NCBI RefSeq assembly: GCF_032854445.1
Contig: NC_088295.1
Span: 33,078,510-33,142,509 of the forward strand
Length of the DNA: 64,000 nucleotides
Source: Liolophura sinensis
Lineage: Eukaryota > Mollusca > Polyplacophora > Chitonida > Chitonidae
Reading direction: 5' to 3'
Made by a program: the position numbers and the translations under genes. A model generated the notes under the pieces. That model had not been told where the DNA came from. It saw nothing but the letters and a program-made list of their open reading frames with translations, and ran no database searches. Shown in pieces: positions 13,401 to 22,035 of this stretch (within the stretch, counting starts at the first letter, position 1; the number at the start of each line of letters is the position of its first letter).

Positions 13401-15604
13401 TTTCCTCGGAAATATACATATAGTCGCCTTTAAGGTAAGCTGTGATGAAATGTACGTAATGTCACAAAGGGATAATGAGTGATACAAGCTCCATAATAAC
13501 GTCTCCAAAAATAGCAAGCGACGAAACATTAGCTCACAAAGCGCTCTGTGCAGAAAATGGAGGACAAATGATGAATGTCGAATGGCGTGAAACCCGATAT
13601 ATCCAAACCCAGCAATGTCCTTCACAGTGAATGAGAGTAAATGTGACTGTTCTCAAATGGACCTTAGGAAATGACTGCTTACATGTGGATAATAATGAAT
13701 GAACTCCGTTGGTAAAATGTATAGACTAACATAAAAGAAAATTCGGAAAGATGTTTACAACACCAATACATAAATTTATTTCTAGAATGTACACTGTATT
13801 TACAATAACACTAAACGCATGAACACCGAAGCCTCGAGAACGCTCGACTAAATTACAGTGCAGGCTATAACGTACAGAAACAGAAAAATGTAGGTCATAC
13901 AATGACAACCATAAAAAATGAAAAAATATAATTCAATGTTTACAAACAAGGTTCGTAACAAGTCATAACTGCAACTGACTAGTGTTGAATGCGGTAAACC
14001 AGACTATTCTATCCGTCCACGGAGGAGAGTTTCATGTGTGGAGGAAAACTGAGTGTACAGTGTATAAACCATCGGCTTGTGGCAGGCAAGTGATGTCATA
14101 CAAAGTTCATATAAGACTATCCTAGAACACCCGACAGATTAAATCTATCGACCGCTAAAATTTCTATTACATGGCTGGGACCTAACCAACACCTCATGCT
14201 TCCAAGAGTTTGACAGTAAGCATTAAGCACAACGCCCTTTAAACAGAAGAACCATATTTATGGTACATTCACACTGTGGTGCGGTATGATACGGTAGTCA
14301 TTCGCCTCAGGCGGTACTTATTGGGCTCATGCGAATTCCGCGTCAAATCGCTCACCGCATGAGAATTTCGATCAGAGAATTCACGTGATTTTGCTTGACC
14401 TGAGTTGCCTTTTTTTCCATGCATCAGATTCAAGTTACGGTGTTGGGCATCAAGGTGAAAAAGCAGTCGTTTTTTCATTTTTTTGACAGTGTGGTTTACC
14501 CCACACTTGTGTATTGAGTGACCACACATAAATTGTCAGATAGCTCAGGGGCATTTATGAGCAAGTCATTAAAGCATGTGGACTCTTAAGAGAAAAAGCA
14601 AAACCAGCAAACTTTTGTTAAGTAAACATGCCCATGAATGATAGATATGTATGCAGGAGCAAATTAAACTAAACCGTATTTATTTATTTATTTACTTATT
14701 TATTTATCTTTAAATTGGTGTTTAATGCAATACATTAATACAAGATTGCTGTCATTTTTCTGGGGGAGGAAGGGTCTACAGACCATAAATTATGTACTGA
14801 CGAACTTTTTAAAATGTGATGTCCATAAATGTCACGTGTCATAATGGTAGAAAAGACAAGTCTTCAAGACACTCCGTGCTTGCACCCGCGTCTCTTTTGT
14901 TATAAAAGTTCTGTATTTGTGTGTATGACTTCTCTTCTGAGCTTCGTCTGTTTGTGCTGTGACGTACTTTCATCATACTTCTACTGTATAGATGGCGACA
15001 CAATACTTTGCCGTTTATCAGTTTTCAAGGGAAATATCGACGTCTATATTTCACCACGTGTTCCCAAATACGTGTTTTCACTTTCAATTTAACATCTCAG
15101 AAACTGTCATAATCCTGAAGTAGATGGCAAGTCTTTTACTATATGTGGGAGCAGGTTTGTTAACATTCAACCAAATAAGAACAAGTTACACTACCCAGTC
15201 TTACCGTATACCGGAGTAGTTGTCTGCAGAGGGGCTGGAGTGGTGACGACGACAGAGCCTGTGAAAGAGAGTAGGAGGGTCAGACAATCAATGATACAGT
15301 CAGTTCATTTATTAGATGAGCAAAGGTGTTCATTGGTTGTGAACTACACATAAGCATACATGAATAGTCACGAATTACGCCCTGTTTATTGTTCTCCAAA
15401 AGATATTCAAACTCGGCTAAGAAGCACTTCTGCTTCATTCAAACTAAGTAACTAAATTGTCATGGGTACAATCATTTCTTCTAAAAAATGGTGCAGGATG
15501 GTTGTGGGTTTCATCCGGGCTCTGCCCTGTTTCCTGCCACCATCATTCTTGCCGCCGTCCTATAAGTGAAATATTCTTGAGTACGGCGTAAAACTCCAAT
15601 CAAA

Positions 15605-15635
<31 letters not shown>

Positions 15636-18600
15636 ATCTAACAAATGTAGCTACTGCTAGTTAATTTGTATATTACACAATTACCACAAACTGCAAGTTA
15701 GTTGTGTTGATTGATGTACAGATAATAAAACACTTTTTCACCAGTGTGTAGTTAACAGCATTGCCGCATTGGACGTGCTATATCAACAAAACACAATGTT
15801 CATCGGACAAAACTGCTCAAAATCAAGTGAGTCGTCAATAATTTACAAAGTTATCTCCCGAATGATAAGAGCGTCTTCCATTTACTTCCACCCAAGTTAA
15901 AAGTTAGCAATCTTTCTTTTACGAAAAGTTGTTTTTGTACATATATTTATCAATTGCTCAAAAACCTCCATTCTATGAAAATCACAGCTTGTTTAAATGA
16001 GGCTGTAGGCTGTCAAAAATGAGAGTAAACAGGATCCGAAGTGTACCTTGTTGCTCTTTGACAGTAGCTTTCACAGCGTTAGCAGGATAGCTGCACACAG
16101 ATCCATTTCTTGTCCTGGCGGTGACATCGTGGGTTTTGCCAACGGTTAACGGATTGGACAGACTGACTAATAGGGTTTCTGGTCCGAACGTGTGACGACT
16201 GAGGTTCACTGATCCTGACGACAGCTGCTTTCCTTCGCCGTATATATACACATTAATCCAATCATAGTAACCACGTGACAGGGTGACGGATACGACAACA
16301 TTGCGGGTAGTCAGGATGGTAACCGTGAGAGCAGTGGGTGGCGGGGGCGGTGTATCTGTGGTGGAAATAAAGCACACTTTCATCAGCATGATCATTACTA
16401 TGACACACGAGTTATAGAAAGGGGGTTACGTATCAATAAAATGCTGATCTGGCAACATGCAAATGATATTACCAGCAGACATTCCGTAACATGAAATCCG
16501 GCACTGTCTCCGGGCAATCCGATTTAAAGTTGAATGTTTTTAAGCTCGACGTTATAAGTACCAAATATAAAAAATTAATGCAAAATAGTTTTAAACCACA
16601 CCATCTGTTCCCATGACTATAGGGTTCAACTTCACATCGGCAGTGTTTCAGTCATATTGTAGCGCGAATATGTTAGAACGAAACAGTTGTATGTCGACAG
16701 GAGAACATCACATCAGAACTAAAAGTAAATAGAACAACATAAAATAAATTCGTATAAACTTTGAAAATAACATAACATCTACTTTTGTATACTTACCTTC
16801 AAAATGTGTTTTAAATATTTAACTGCATCATCGACAGCAATCCAGTCAAATAAATCTAATATGGAGTCAACTGTCACACGGAACAGTCAATTGTGGTTTA
16901 ATAGATATGGACCTATTCTGTCTACCAAGCCCACAGATCTTTGTGGATTATTAAGAAATCACCGATGAGGCGAGGCCCTTTAAGTTTTTCTGGAACAGAA
17001 GGATAAACCGAGGACGACGAACGGCAGTAGCAAGGAATCGGACGAGAGAAGCAATATATCGTTAGGAGTTTTATACATAGGATGGAGCTTGTGAGGGTCT
17101 CGCCAGGACATCATGTGATACTCTTAAAATCTGTGATAATCTTAAAATTAGTACGGTAACGTGCTACTTGATGGACCCGAAATACCGTCCCAAAAGGGTC
17201 TACGGGCTTACGCAGCTAGTAAAACATTTGTCCGTGCTAAATGCTCCCGATACGCCCTATGACAGTGAAAGAACGCCATGGCTTCGTTATATTTGGCCAA
17301 TTTTCCAAGAAATTTGGATCTGTACAGGCTCCTTGTCATGTGACCGAACTGATCGCCTTTTACGTCAAATTTGCCCAGAGGGCTCATGTCCTGTTCAGGT
17401 TCCGTAACCTCGATGTAGGAAGTTAAACCTATCTGTAATTGGAAGGCACTATATTAGCTGTGTCTTTTAGACAAAGATAAATCAACTTACGAACATCTCA
17501 GGTATTTTTCTAGTATTGTAGTAAAATGTGTTTAGTAATTGGTAATGCAATGTTTGCGCTGTCAGCCCTAATTAATATCGATGATTTCTTGTGGAACGGT
17601 GTATAAAATTGAGCTGTTTACATCGATAATTATTGAACCAGTCAAAACAACATTCGCAAACCCACGACCCTGTATCAAAGTCAAAGTACCCCATTATGTT
17701 TTGCTGGGATTAAGCGCCCTATGTTTAACAATATTTCATAAATACGAGTAAATCATCGGCTTCAGCCAAGTGGCTGACTTATGAGGCACACATGTTTGCT
17801 TGTATAACTGACTGTGTGCCATGCGGGTTGGAAGACATTCGTCAAAGTTCTGAATCGTTCTTTCCTCTTAGGGGAGGTTGGTGGGGGGATTCATGTATGA
17901 ATATTTGTAAAATTTATGTTAAGAAAAGTTTCTTAAAAACAAGGCACATAATTATGTCCAAATGAACCATTTCTTAGTCATGAAATATTGAATGCTTCAC
18001 GAGAAATTTAAACATCAAATTTTCTATCCTTGTCTGGCGTTAAGCCATAGTCATTCATTCATTCTATCCTACACATTGCGTTTTGTGGAAACATGAAAGG
18101 AACAAAACTATGCGATGCCAGGCAACTTCTTTTTAAATAATTCGCAAAATACAAAAAGAAAAAAAAAACAATTAAAACAAAAAGAACAGCACACGTTTCG
18201 GAAAACATTAAAAAATAAGAAAATATTTTTACCGATAAAATTGTTTGAATACATCTCATTTGTTTAAACCAAGGCAAACTGGTATGAAAATGTGGTAAGT
18301 TGGCACCAGATTCGTTTGTCTTTATTTGTTAATTAAATAAGAAATATCGTGCTGACACCAGATTCGAAATTCATGCAGATCTGAAGTAACCTGCTTGACA
18401 TACAGTGTGTAGCACCGAGTTAGTCATTTGAATTCATCTACGGTAATGTACTAGTTCGAATATGGCGCTAACGTTTAGCATAGACTGAAAAGGGCCAGGG
18501 GTCGATTCCACGAAGACATTTCGAACTTATGTAAAAATGTAAAACCTTGCCACAATGTTTGTATTTTTCTTATGAAAGTTGAAATTTTGATACATTTATC

Positions 18601-20289
18601 TCGAGATAACATTGAGGAGGCGGTAAGGGTTTTAATTACTCAAAAAATAAACTCTAAACTCATATATCAAAGTTTGGCTTAGGTCAAAACTGGCTTTGTG
18701 GAATCGGCCAATGGGTACTAAGTTGCTGGGAGTTGTAGTTTGTTAATGAACTTTCTCCACATTGATATAACTAATAGTTAAGTTGGCCTCTAATGGCTGA
18801 CCATTTTTTTTTATCGAATATGTTAACACTGCCACCAATAGCTGCTAAGGTTTTTTCCATACTATATTGTTTCTGCAATAAGTAAAGAAAGGTATTTATA
18901 TTTAATCTAGTATTTCCAAATTTACTATCATATACGTATTTCTTTGCAAAAAGTATAATAATATTTTTTAAATATTCATGTATTTAAATATTCTTTATTT
19001 TTGAATTTATTACTTTTTAGGTAGTCCTGTCGTATTGTCTAAGCAAGTTTGTAACTCTTCTCAGAATGATTCTACCAGTGGGCAGAAAATAAATAAATTC
19101 TCAATGGTTTCTTTTTCCGCCCTGTAAAAACTACGGGTATCAGAATTTTTCTTTCCTATTTGTAAAAGATACGAGTTTGTACAGATGATGCTATGGAGAA
19201 GGTTGTAACGAAAATTCCTCAATTTTGCTTCTGCTGTACAAGAAAGAACCACAATATTGATTGCACCAGTCAGTGATTATGATTTCTAATAGAATGAGTT
19301 CAGAAAAGTATCGGTAAAAGTCAAAACAACAGTTAAAGAAGTATCTGTAAAATTTAACAGTTTTCTAAGTGATGCTAGAATGTATTCTTGCATTTGCAGC
19401 AGACTGATGTTAAATATGACATACATATTATATTAGTTCAACAGATACATTGTATTAACTTAACAGGATGTTAATTTCAATAACAGAATATATTCTAACG
19501 TCACTCAGACTATATTTTAAAATCAAAATGTGAAACAGATTAGGTTTTAGTAAGCTTTTTTAACATTTATAGTCAGGATTAAAGGTTTGGCATAAACTGT
19601 ACTTAAATGTTCATGTATCAAACTAAAGATAGATATCAACGTGGTTCCTTTAACCATTCATTATATAGCAATGACTATAAAATTGACCTACCATAACTGA
19701 CACAGCCAAGCGAATCCACCATTGCAAAAGTATGTCGTGTAACCTAAAAAACAAACGAAGAAGAGAAGTTCTAATTTTGTCCCCCTATATTAAGTTTTTT
19801 TTTATACATTCTGTTTAACAAATTGATTGAAAAAATGTGGTTGACATTAAATGTAACCGAAATGAACAATAAATCCTTTGTTTTGTAGACATGTCACCAA
19901 GTAGTTTTGACGTGTCCCTATTAAGGCACATCTTGAGGTGTTTTGGCGTGTTTCCTAAATCATGTGCTGTATAGAAATCATTAACTTATTCTTGAAAATA
20001 GCTCTAAAAGAAAACAACAGTTTTTTACTTGCCTACATGGTTAATATGATCTTTGTTAGTTTTAATAAATACTCTTCATTAGCAAAAGCATTTGGAATAT
20101 CTCACGCACGGTGAACCATCAGTGGAGAATTTGGGATATGAAGCCAACATTGTGTGTATAACTATACGGTCTTTAATATTGAGCTATACTGCATTCGTTA
20201 TTAAGGGATACTTTGTCTCTCACCAGAACAGTTACAATGGTCAGAGTGAGCCAGAGGCCATTGTAGAATTTCCGCATGTCTTGATCCAT
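2858..20289 (-). CDS. Receptor-type tyrosine phosphatase-like gene, N-terminal 17 exons (3' part off window)
   Basis: Seventeen minus-strand exons join with matching phases into about 825 residues. The order is a signal peptide (residues 1-22), a short linker, FN3-like domain 1 (about 40-142), a Thr/Pro linker (143-160), FN3 domains 2 to 6 (about 161-660), and a membrane-proximal region (660-825). That last region has a TNGKI motif, a YAKW..YRATPVDW segment and a CNGPLKPATKYR segment. In receptor tyrosine phosphatases of the R2/R3 type these motifs sit just outside the membrane, so the product is probably a cell-surface adhesion-type phosphatase receptor. The transmembrane and catalytic exons were not found between 1 and 2857, so the gene should continue past the left edge. 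FN3 domains begin in phase 1, as is usual. Exon 14 holds an apparent 1-base frameshift. Without the catalytic part, an FN3 receptor lacking phosphatase activity cannot be excluded. Confidence 0.8.
3803..3926 (-). CDS. Exon 16: membrane-proximal Cys pair
   Basis: A 124-base exon between TGTTTTAG and GTATGT, phase 1 to phase 2. It reads IMSKSKRETGFFRYTVGNDG, then NCTESIDTFCNGPLKPATKY. The VG.D.NC......CNGPLKP motif is close to diagnostic for receptor tyrosine phosphatases and is the main reason for the family call. Confidence 0.85.
4179..4301 (-). CDS. Exon 15: membrane-proximal region
   Basis: A 123-base exon between CTTCCAG and GTAACT, phase 1 to phase 1. It reads STSKSLADTFYMNYAKWHEA, then FTIPYRATPVDWYFRR. 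The W..A......Y.ATP..W pattern is the one seen in the extracellular membrane-proximal segment of receptor tyrosine phosphatases. Confidence 0.82.
4481..4640 (+). mobile_element. SINE family A, 5'-truncated
   Basis: Contains GAGTTTAAGTCCAACTCATG (decayed B box), then TGGGAAGGTCTGTCAG, CCATAATGCTGGCCGCCGTC, GTATAAGTGAAATATTCTTG and an (AAAT)n tail. It lies in the intron between exons 14 and 15. Confidence 0.85.
4703..4935 (+). mobile_element. SINE family A with tRNA-like head
   Basis: Starts GGGGCCTTCGTGGCCGAGGA, with a tRNA-like A-box region (TTAGCACGCCAGCGCGGC) and a B box-like GAGTTCAAAACC, then the shared core (CGTACGTGGAAAGGTCTACC, GGGCTCTGCCTGGTTTCCTC). The 3' tail is decayed. Both strands have chance open frames of about 80 codons. 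Confidence 0.85.
5076..5253 (-). CDS. Exon 14: membrane-proximal region, with apparent +1 frameshift
   Basis: The acceptor TTGACACAG and donor GTAAGT give 178 bases, which would leave the phases wrong by one. Entering in phase 1 the exon reads PPVPTECVICPDVSTKK up to an A8 tract (5199-5206). After the tract the sensible frame is one base later: TFQLNLRMDFFTDDTNGKIV and SGLIVIQTSSVEE, which matches the membrane-proximal region of receptor phosphatases. Removing one A would restore 58 codons plus split ends. The surplus base may be a sequencing error, an allele or a real inactivating change. Confidence 0.72.
5397..5560 (+). repeat. Unclassified interspersed repeat Z, copy 1
   Basis: Shares AATTTTATTCTAACTGTTCG, AGCAGCAAATTACACGC and CACCATGGCTTAAGCAGA with copies at 39425, 55670 and (reverse) 59572. 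No coding capacity. Confidence 0.7.
5641..5707 (-). CDS. Exon 13: end of FN3 domain 6
   Basis: A 67-base exon between TTCTGACAG and GTTAGT, phase 0 to phase 1, reading LVAVSKRFMGEILYVEYLAP and RG. It completes strands F and G and the domain boundary returns to phase 1. Confidence 0.78.
5770..5932 (+). mobile_element. SINE family A, 5'-truncated
   Basis: Core motifs GGTACGTGGGAAGGTCTGAC, GGGTTTCCCCGGGCTCTGCA and AAGTGAAATATTCTTGAGTA are clear. It lies in the intron between exons 12 and 13, just upstream of exon 12 coordinates. Confidence 0.8.
6097..6201 (-). CDS. Exon 12: middle of FN3 domain 6
   Basis: A 105-base exon between TCTTTCCAAG and GTAAGT, phase 0 to phase 0. It reads VSDNVTSFTIPWSQSDNEVY and then VVKVEPGEEYNVS. 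The V-x-P-G-x-x-Y motif is FN3 strand E to F. It has no in-frame ATG and was found from splice sites and phase. Confidence 0.82.
6795..6905 (-). mobile_element. SINE family A fragment
   Basis: Reverse-orientation core: GGAAGGAAACCGGCCAAAGT, ACCATCCGCAAGTTGCTTGC, CGGAGAGGAAGTCAGCATGA. Intronic (between exons 11 and 12). Confidence 0.75.
7081..7217 (-). CDS. Exon 11: start of FN3 domain 6
   Basis: A 137-base exon (TTGTTTAACAG acceptor, GTAGTG donor), phase 1 to phase 0. It reads APGRVTNLHFIV, SVNVTWEPP and SFVLEYRKK, the A to C strands of FN3 with the canonical W-x-P-P. The reading frame here differs from the longest open frame, which runs through the (TA)n repeat. Confidence 0.85.
7339..7418. 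repeat. (TA)40 microsatellite in a short intron
   Basis: A perfect TA run of 80 bases fills over a third of the 218-base intron between exons 10 and 11. Alternating Tyr/Ile open frames across it are artefacts. Confidence 0.95.
7436..7567 (-). CDS. Exon 10: second half of FN3 domain 5
   Basis: A 132-base exon (ATTCACTTCAG acceptor, GTTCGT donor), phase 1 to phase 1. It includes EYWPYRIRVRASTKAGDGPS and SAEFRTPEA, the classic FN3 strand F and G sequence. The next intron is only 218 bases and is largely a (TA)40 repeat. Confidence 0.85.
7568..9284. other. Intron between exons 9 and 10; no other gene seen
   Basis: AT-rich sequence with a short (GA)n/A-rich tract at 7674-7716. No further FN3-like exon in either strand was recognised. 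Confidence 0.5.
9285..9424 (-). pseudogene. Truncated tandem copy 1 of exon 9
   Basis: The most downstream copy, almost identical to copy 2 and its spacer but with a changed 3' end: GEELWLDRQVIQ replaces GEELQQDREQVI, and the usual GTAAGT donor is missing. The frame is still open to a weak GTCGGT donor. It is most likely a non-functional exon remnant. Confidence 0.45.
9464..9582 (-). CDS. Truncated tandem copy 2 of exon 9 (possible alternative exon)
   Basis: A near copy of the last two thirds of exon 9. It has its own AG (TTGACACAG) and an intact GTAAGT-type donor and reads in phase 1 as CWSLPKPFPGPTSYTLTLVD followed by LGEELQQDREQVIT without a stop. The predicted exon is 105 bases. If spliced in it would add 35 residues in frame, but it would disrupt the FN3 fold. 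It may equally be an unused relic. Confidence 0.45.
9609..9770 (-). CDS. Exon 9: first half of FN3 domain 5
   Basis: A 162-base exon (TTTTCTACAG acceptor, GTAAGT donor), phase 1 to phase 1. It reads PAEVYDIRVTVKGTKNVGVC, then WSPPEPFPGPTSYTLTLVDL, with the strand B Trp. It is the most complete of three tandem copies with a 159-base period; the other two lie immediately downstream on the minus strand and lack the first third. Confidence 0.85.
10118..10295 (-). CDS. Exon 8: second half of FN3 domain 4
   Basis: A 178-base exon from acceptor TTTTTCTAAG to donor GTAAAG, phase 0 to phase 1. DITYNITGLFPYTEYLLAL is the typical FN3 strand E to F motif (L-P-x-T-x-Y). It ends NVMTEVG and joins exon 9, giving V-PAEVYDIRV. 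Confidence 0.85.
10561..10718 (-). CDS. Exon 7: first half of FN3 domain 4
   Basis: A 158-base exon (GTCACACAG acceptor, GTAAGT donor), phase 1 to phase 0. It reads PSPVNISVQSKTSRSIQLQW and continues to YTLVVSWGGSCVQTVYF, giving strands A to C of FN3. The intron in mid-domain with phase 0 is repeated in domain 6. Confidence 0.82.
11631..11909 (-). CDS. Exon 6: FN3 domain 3
   Basis: A 279-base exon with acceptor ATATTCCAG and donor GTAAGT at 11630, phase 1 to phase 1. It reads PSPPAPLSATPSSGEQTITL, then RWRNGGGIVDRFYVRM and PPKPGVYSIQVKSQSGKLNS, one whole FN3 domain. Two earlier GTs (GTAAGG, GTTAAG) compete as donors, but only the third gives the phase needed by exon 7. Confidence 0.8.
11975..12052 (-). 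mobile_element. SINE family A fragment
   Basis: A short decayed piece: TTGCACTTATACGATGGCGG, TATTGGCGGAGGAAGCCGGA. Intronic, between exons 5 and 6. Confidence 0.55.
12312..12590 (-). CDS. Exon 5: FN3 domain 2
   Basis: A 279-base exon (TTTATTTCTAG acceptor, GTGAGT donor), phase 1 to phase 1, encoding a complete FN3 domain. Landmarks are VPSTPTLTRA at the start, GIRVTWTIDTGQLYNIIV with the strand B Trp, and LVKGQTYTLWLIAESRGVQS with the strand F Tyr. Two decayed copies lie at 28500-28729 and 29075-29305. Confidence 0.85.
12650..15200. other. Intron between exons 4 and 5, source of a duplicated segment
   Basis: No exon seen. Several stretches (about 12840-12990 and 14020-14275) align colinearly with 30200-30360 and 30430-30660, showing that introns as well as exons were copied. 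A short (TTTA)n tract is at 14680-14708. Confidence 0.55.
15205..15258 (-). CDS. Exon 4: Thr/Pro-rich linker
   Basis: A 54-base exon bounded by CTTTCACAG and GTAAGA, phase 1 to phase 1, reading SVVVTTPAPLQTTTPVY. It joins FN3-like domain 1 to FN3 domain 2 and is likely an O-glycosylated spacer. Being 54 bases in symmetric phase, it could be skipped without loss of frame. Confidence 0.7.
15490..15640 (+). mobile_element. SINE family A, 3' part with (AAAT)n tail
   Basis: Core GGATGGTTGTGGGTTTCATC, TTGCCGCCGTCCTATAAGTG, AAATATTCTTGAGTACGGCG and a tail of eight AAAT units. Intronic, between exons 3 and 4. Confidence 0.85.
16047..16355 (-). CDS. Exon 3: FN3-like domain 1
   Basis: A 309-base exon (acceptor CCACCACAG, donor GTACAC), phase 1 to phase 1. 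After a proline-rich start (TPPPPPTALTV) it shows alternating beta-strand hydrophobics (NVVVSVTLSRGYYDWINVYI) and an FN3-like second half (VGKTHDVTARTRNGSVC). It lacks the classic Trp of FN3 strand B, so it is a divergent FN3 or Ig-like sandwich. A frameshifted paralogue lies at 32980-33287. Confidence 0.75.
16600..17650. repeat. Segment paralogous to 27.9-29.05 kb
   Basis: Shared stretches include ATTTAACTGCATCATCGACAG, TTGCCCAGAGGGCTCATGTC, TGGTAATGCAATGTTTGCGC and CATTCGCAAACCCACGACC, in the same order and orientation at 28.1-29.0 kb. It is non-coding as far as can be seen. It may be the right end of the duplicated receptor-gene unit or a dispersed repeat carried with it. Confidence 0.6.
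18500..18711. mobile_element. MITE-like element X, copy 1
   Basis: About 212 bases with terminal inverted repeats: GGTCGATTCCACGAAG at the left and CTTTGTGGAATCGGCC at the right, 14 of 16 positions pairing. There is no coding capacity. The interior shares CAATGTTTGTATTTTT and GTTGAAATTTTGATA with the copy at 46041. It lies in the intron between exons 2 and 3. Confidence 0.7.
19692..19743 (-). CDS. Exon 2: short N-terminal linker
   Basis: A 52-base exon between TTTTTTAG and GTAGGT. It starts in phase 0 and ends in phase 1, and reads VTRHTFAMVDSLGCVSY. It follows the signal peptide in frame, and its last base completes an Asp codon with exon 3. It is short and matches no known domain, so support comes mainly from splice sites and phase agreement on both sides. 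Confidence 0.65.
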
Positions 20290-20335
20290 GGCAGGGTTTT
20301 CCAAATGTCATGAATCACGAGCCACATTGGTACAC
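20224..20335 (-). CDS. Exon 1: start codon and signal peptide
   Basis: Coding starts with ATG at 20289-20287 in a strong context (G at -3 and +4) and runs 22 codons to a GTGAGA donor at 20223. The peptide is MDQDMRKFYN followed by a hydrophobic stretch (GLWLTLTIVTVL), a typical signal peptide; a second Met at residue 5 is an alternative start. A possible acceptor (TTTGACAG) ending at 20336 suggests the exon begins at 20335 with a 5' untranslated part, and that a further 5' exon lies upstream. An out-of-frame upstream ATG in the leader opens a short uORF. The exon ends in phase 0, matching exon 2. Confidence 0.7.
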
Positions 20336-21825
20336 CTGTCAAAGAACAAACAGGTGCTAAAGATGTGTACAGTAGCCAGCCAAAAAATGAAAATGGACTT
20401 ATAATTTCGCGTCTACAAGGGGAAATAAGCTATCGACCATACAGTAGTTCAAGAAATATCTAAAACTGCAATCTAACAAAATGATCATGTATTTACACAA
20501 TGGCTTGCATGTGTACACGGTGTCTTCTAATAGTGATATTTATCCTGGAGTCAAATAAGTTATCAAACTTGACAGTATCGCTGTCTGGAGTTTGACACAC
20601 GTTTGGAAGAGATGTAGAAATGTATGTACTATTGAAACAGGCTGACAGTAGCTGTAACAGTACTCCATTATATCCATTAAAATCTGACCTATCTGAGGAT
20701 AAGATGCCATCTTACCTGTCGCCTTCAGTCTTTAATGGCTGAGGTTAACACTGCAGGGGGAGACAGAGATTAAACATTACCTGGGGCTGTATGTCGTCAT
20801 ATGGCACACTGATTGTGTACTTTTGCATTCTTCGTCCTTTCTTCCTGCTTGTCCAGTATATCGTAACTTGTTAAATGGACAAACCACATATGGAACAGGA
20901 AAAAGGTTAAAATATAAATTTTCTTGTCATGTCGGCTGTACAGTAAACGTGTGCTATAGAAAAGAATACAACTACTTTGAACTGGCCTTTCCCCATCTAT
21001 TATATGGCAGTGATTCAGTATTCACCACTGGCGCACGTATACAAAATATATGAATGATGTATAGATTTTAAGGTGTAGTTTATAATATGTCCCACTACTC
21101 CTGGTTTGTATACAAGTGAATAAGTGAGTGGCTGTGTTAAACGTCTACATACGTGAGGAAGGGATGTACATACATGTGCATATATGTACAGTACTGTTGA
21201 GGTACTATACTGGCTGAAGAGAGAAACAGCGACATGCTACAAACGATACAATGCCCTATAGTTACCGAGCAAAGTGTTATGTTTGGAAGATCGCAATGTA
21301 CGTCAACAAAAATTGTATAGTTTGGAGAAATTATTGAGTGAAATTCACCCTTATGTTTATATCTTTTTAACTGTAAGGCGGTGGTGATAGGTACGGAACT
21401 ATACATTAGAGTACTGCTTCTGTTAAAATCAAGCAAAATCTAAATTATGACTGGGTTTACCTCAGGATGGAATGTGAGAAAGTGCGATGGTTTTCTCCGG
21501 GCTTTGTCCCGCTTTCTTTGTACTCAGGCTTGGAGACAAGGAAACGAAACTGCTCCACATCTTTCAGAAAAAACAAATTTTTCTTATATTATTTTTTAGC
21601 AAATTATACTCGTTTATTCAAATGAAGCCATCGTGATATTCATGACAGGGAGGAAGAGGGAGGTTTAATCAAATTTTCAGTCATCATTACATTACAATGG
21701 CTTTCAGCTCCTTGTCAGGCCTGGTCCAAAGCTTTAGAATCTCACATGATTTATCGACGTTTGTACAACATGTAACATATGAAAAAAGCTGGGGTGGGTG
21801 AAGGTGTAGGGTGGAGGGTTGATAC
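20336..21825. other. No gene seen upstream of receptor exon 1
   Basis: Should contain the promoter and any 5' non-coding exon of the receptor gene, but no TATA-like element or certain exon can be assigned. A small SINE-core-like fragment (GATGGTTTTCTCCGGGCTTT) is at about 21490-21510. Confidence 0.4.
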
Positions 21826-22035
21826 TAACGCGTCTCTCTCATCGCAGCCCATTGGCCAAACTGACGTTGTGGGTTCGAATCCCGCTTTGGTTGGTTCGGC
21901 TGCTGCCGAAAGTCAGGAATTTTGTCAGCTGTGTGACTAATCGATTGGTTTCCTCCGGTTACGAACAACAATATGTCAGGTCGTAGTCGTACAAATGAAA
22001 TATTCTTGAGGAAAGTGTATATCAATGACCAATTT
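21826..22035 (+). mobile_element. tRNA-derived SINE family B with family A-like 3' end
   Basis: The 5' part holds a good B box (GTGGGTTCGAATCCCGC). The middle (TGGTTTCCTCCGGTTACGAA) and the 3' end (AAATGAAATATTCTTGAGG) match the 3' module of family A, so the two families share a tail but differ in body. Confidence 0.7.

Noticed and set aside
21826..21900. Possible tRNA gene because of a good B box
   Set aside because: No cloverleaf could be formed with a matching acceptor stem, and the sequence continues into a SINE body.
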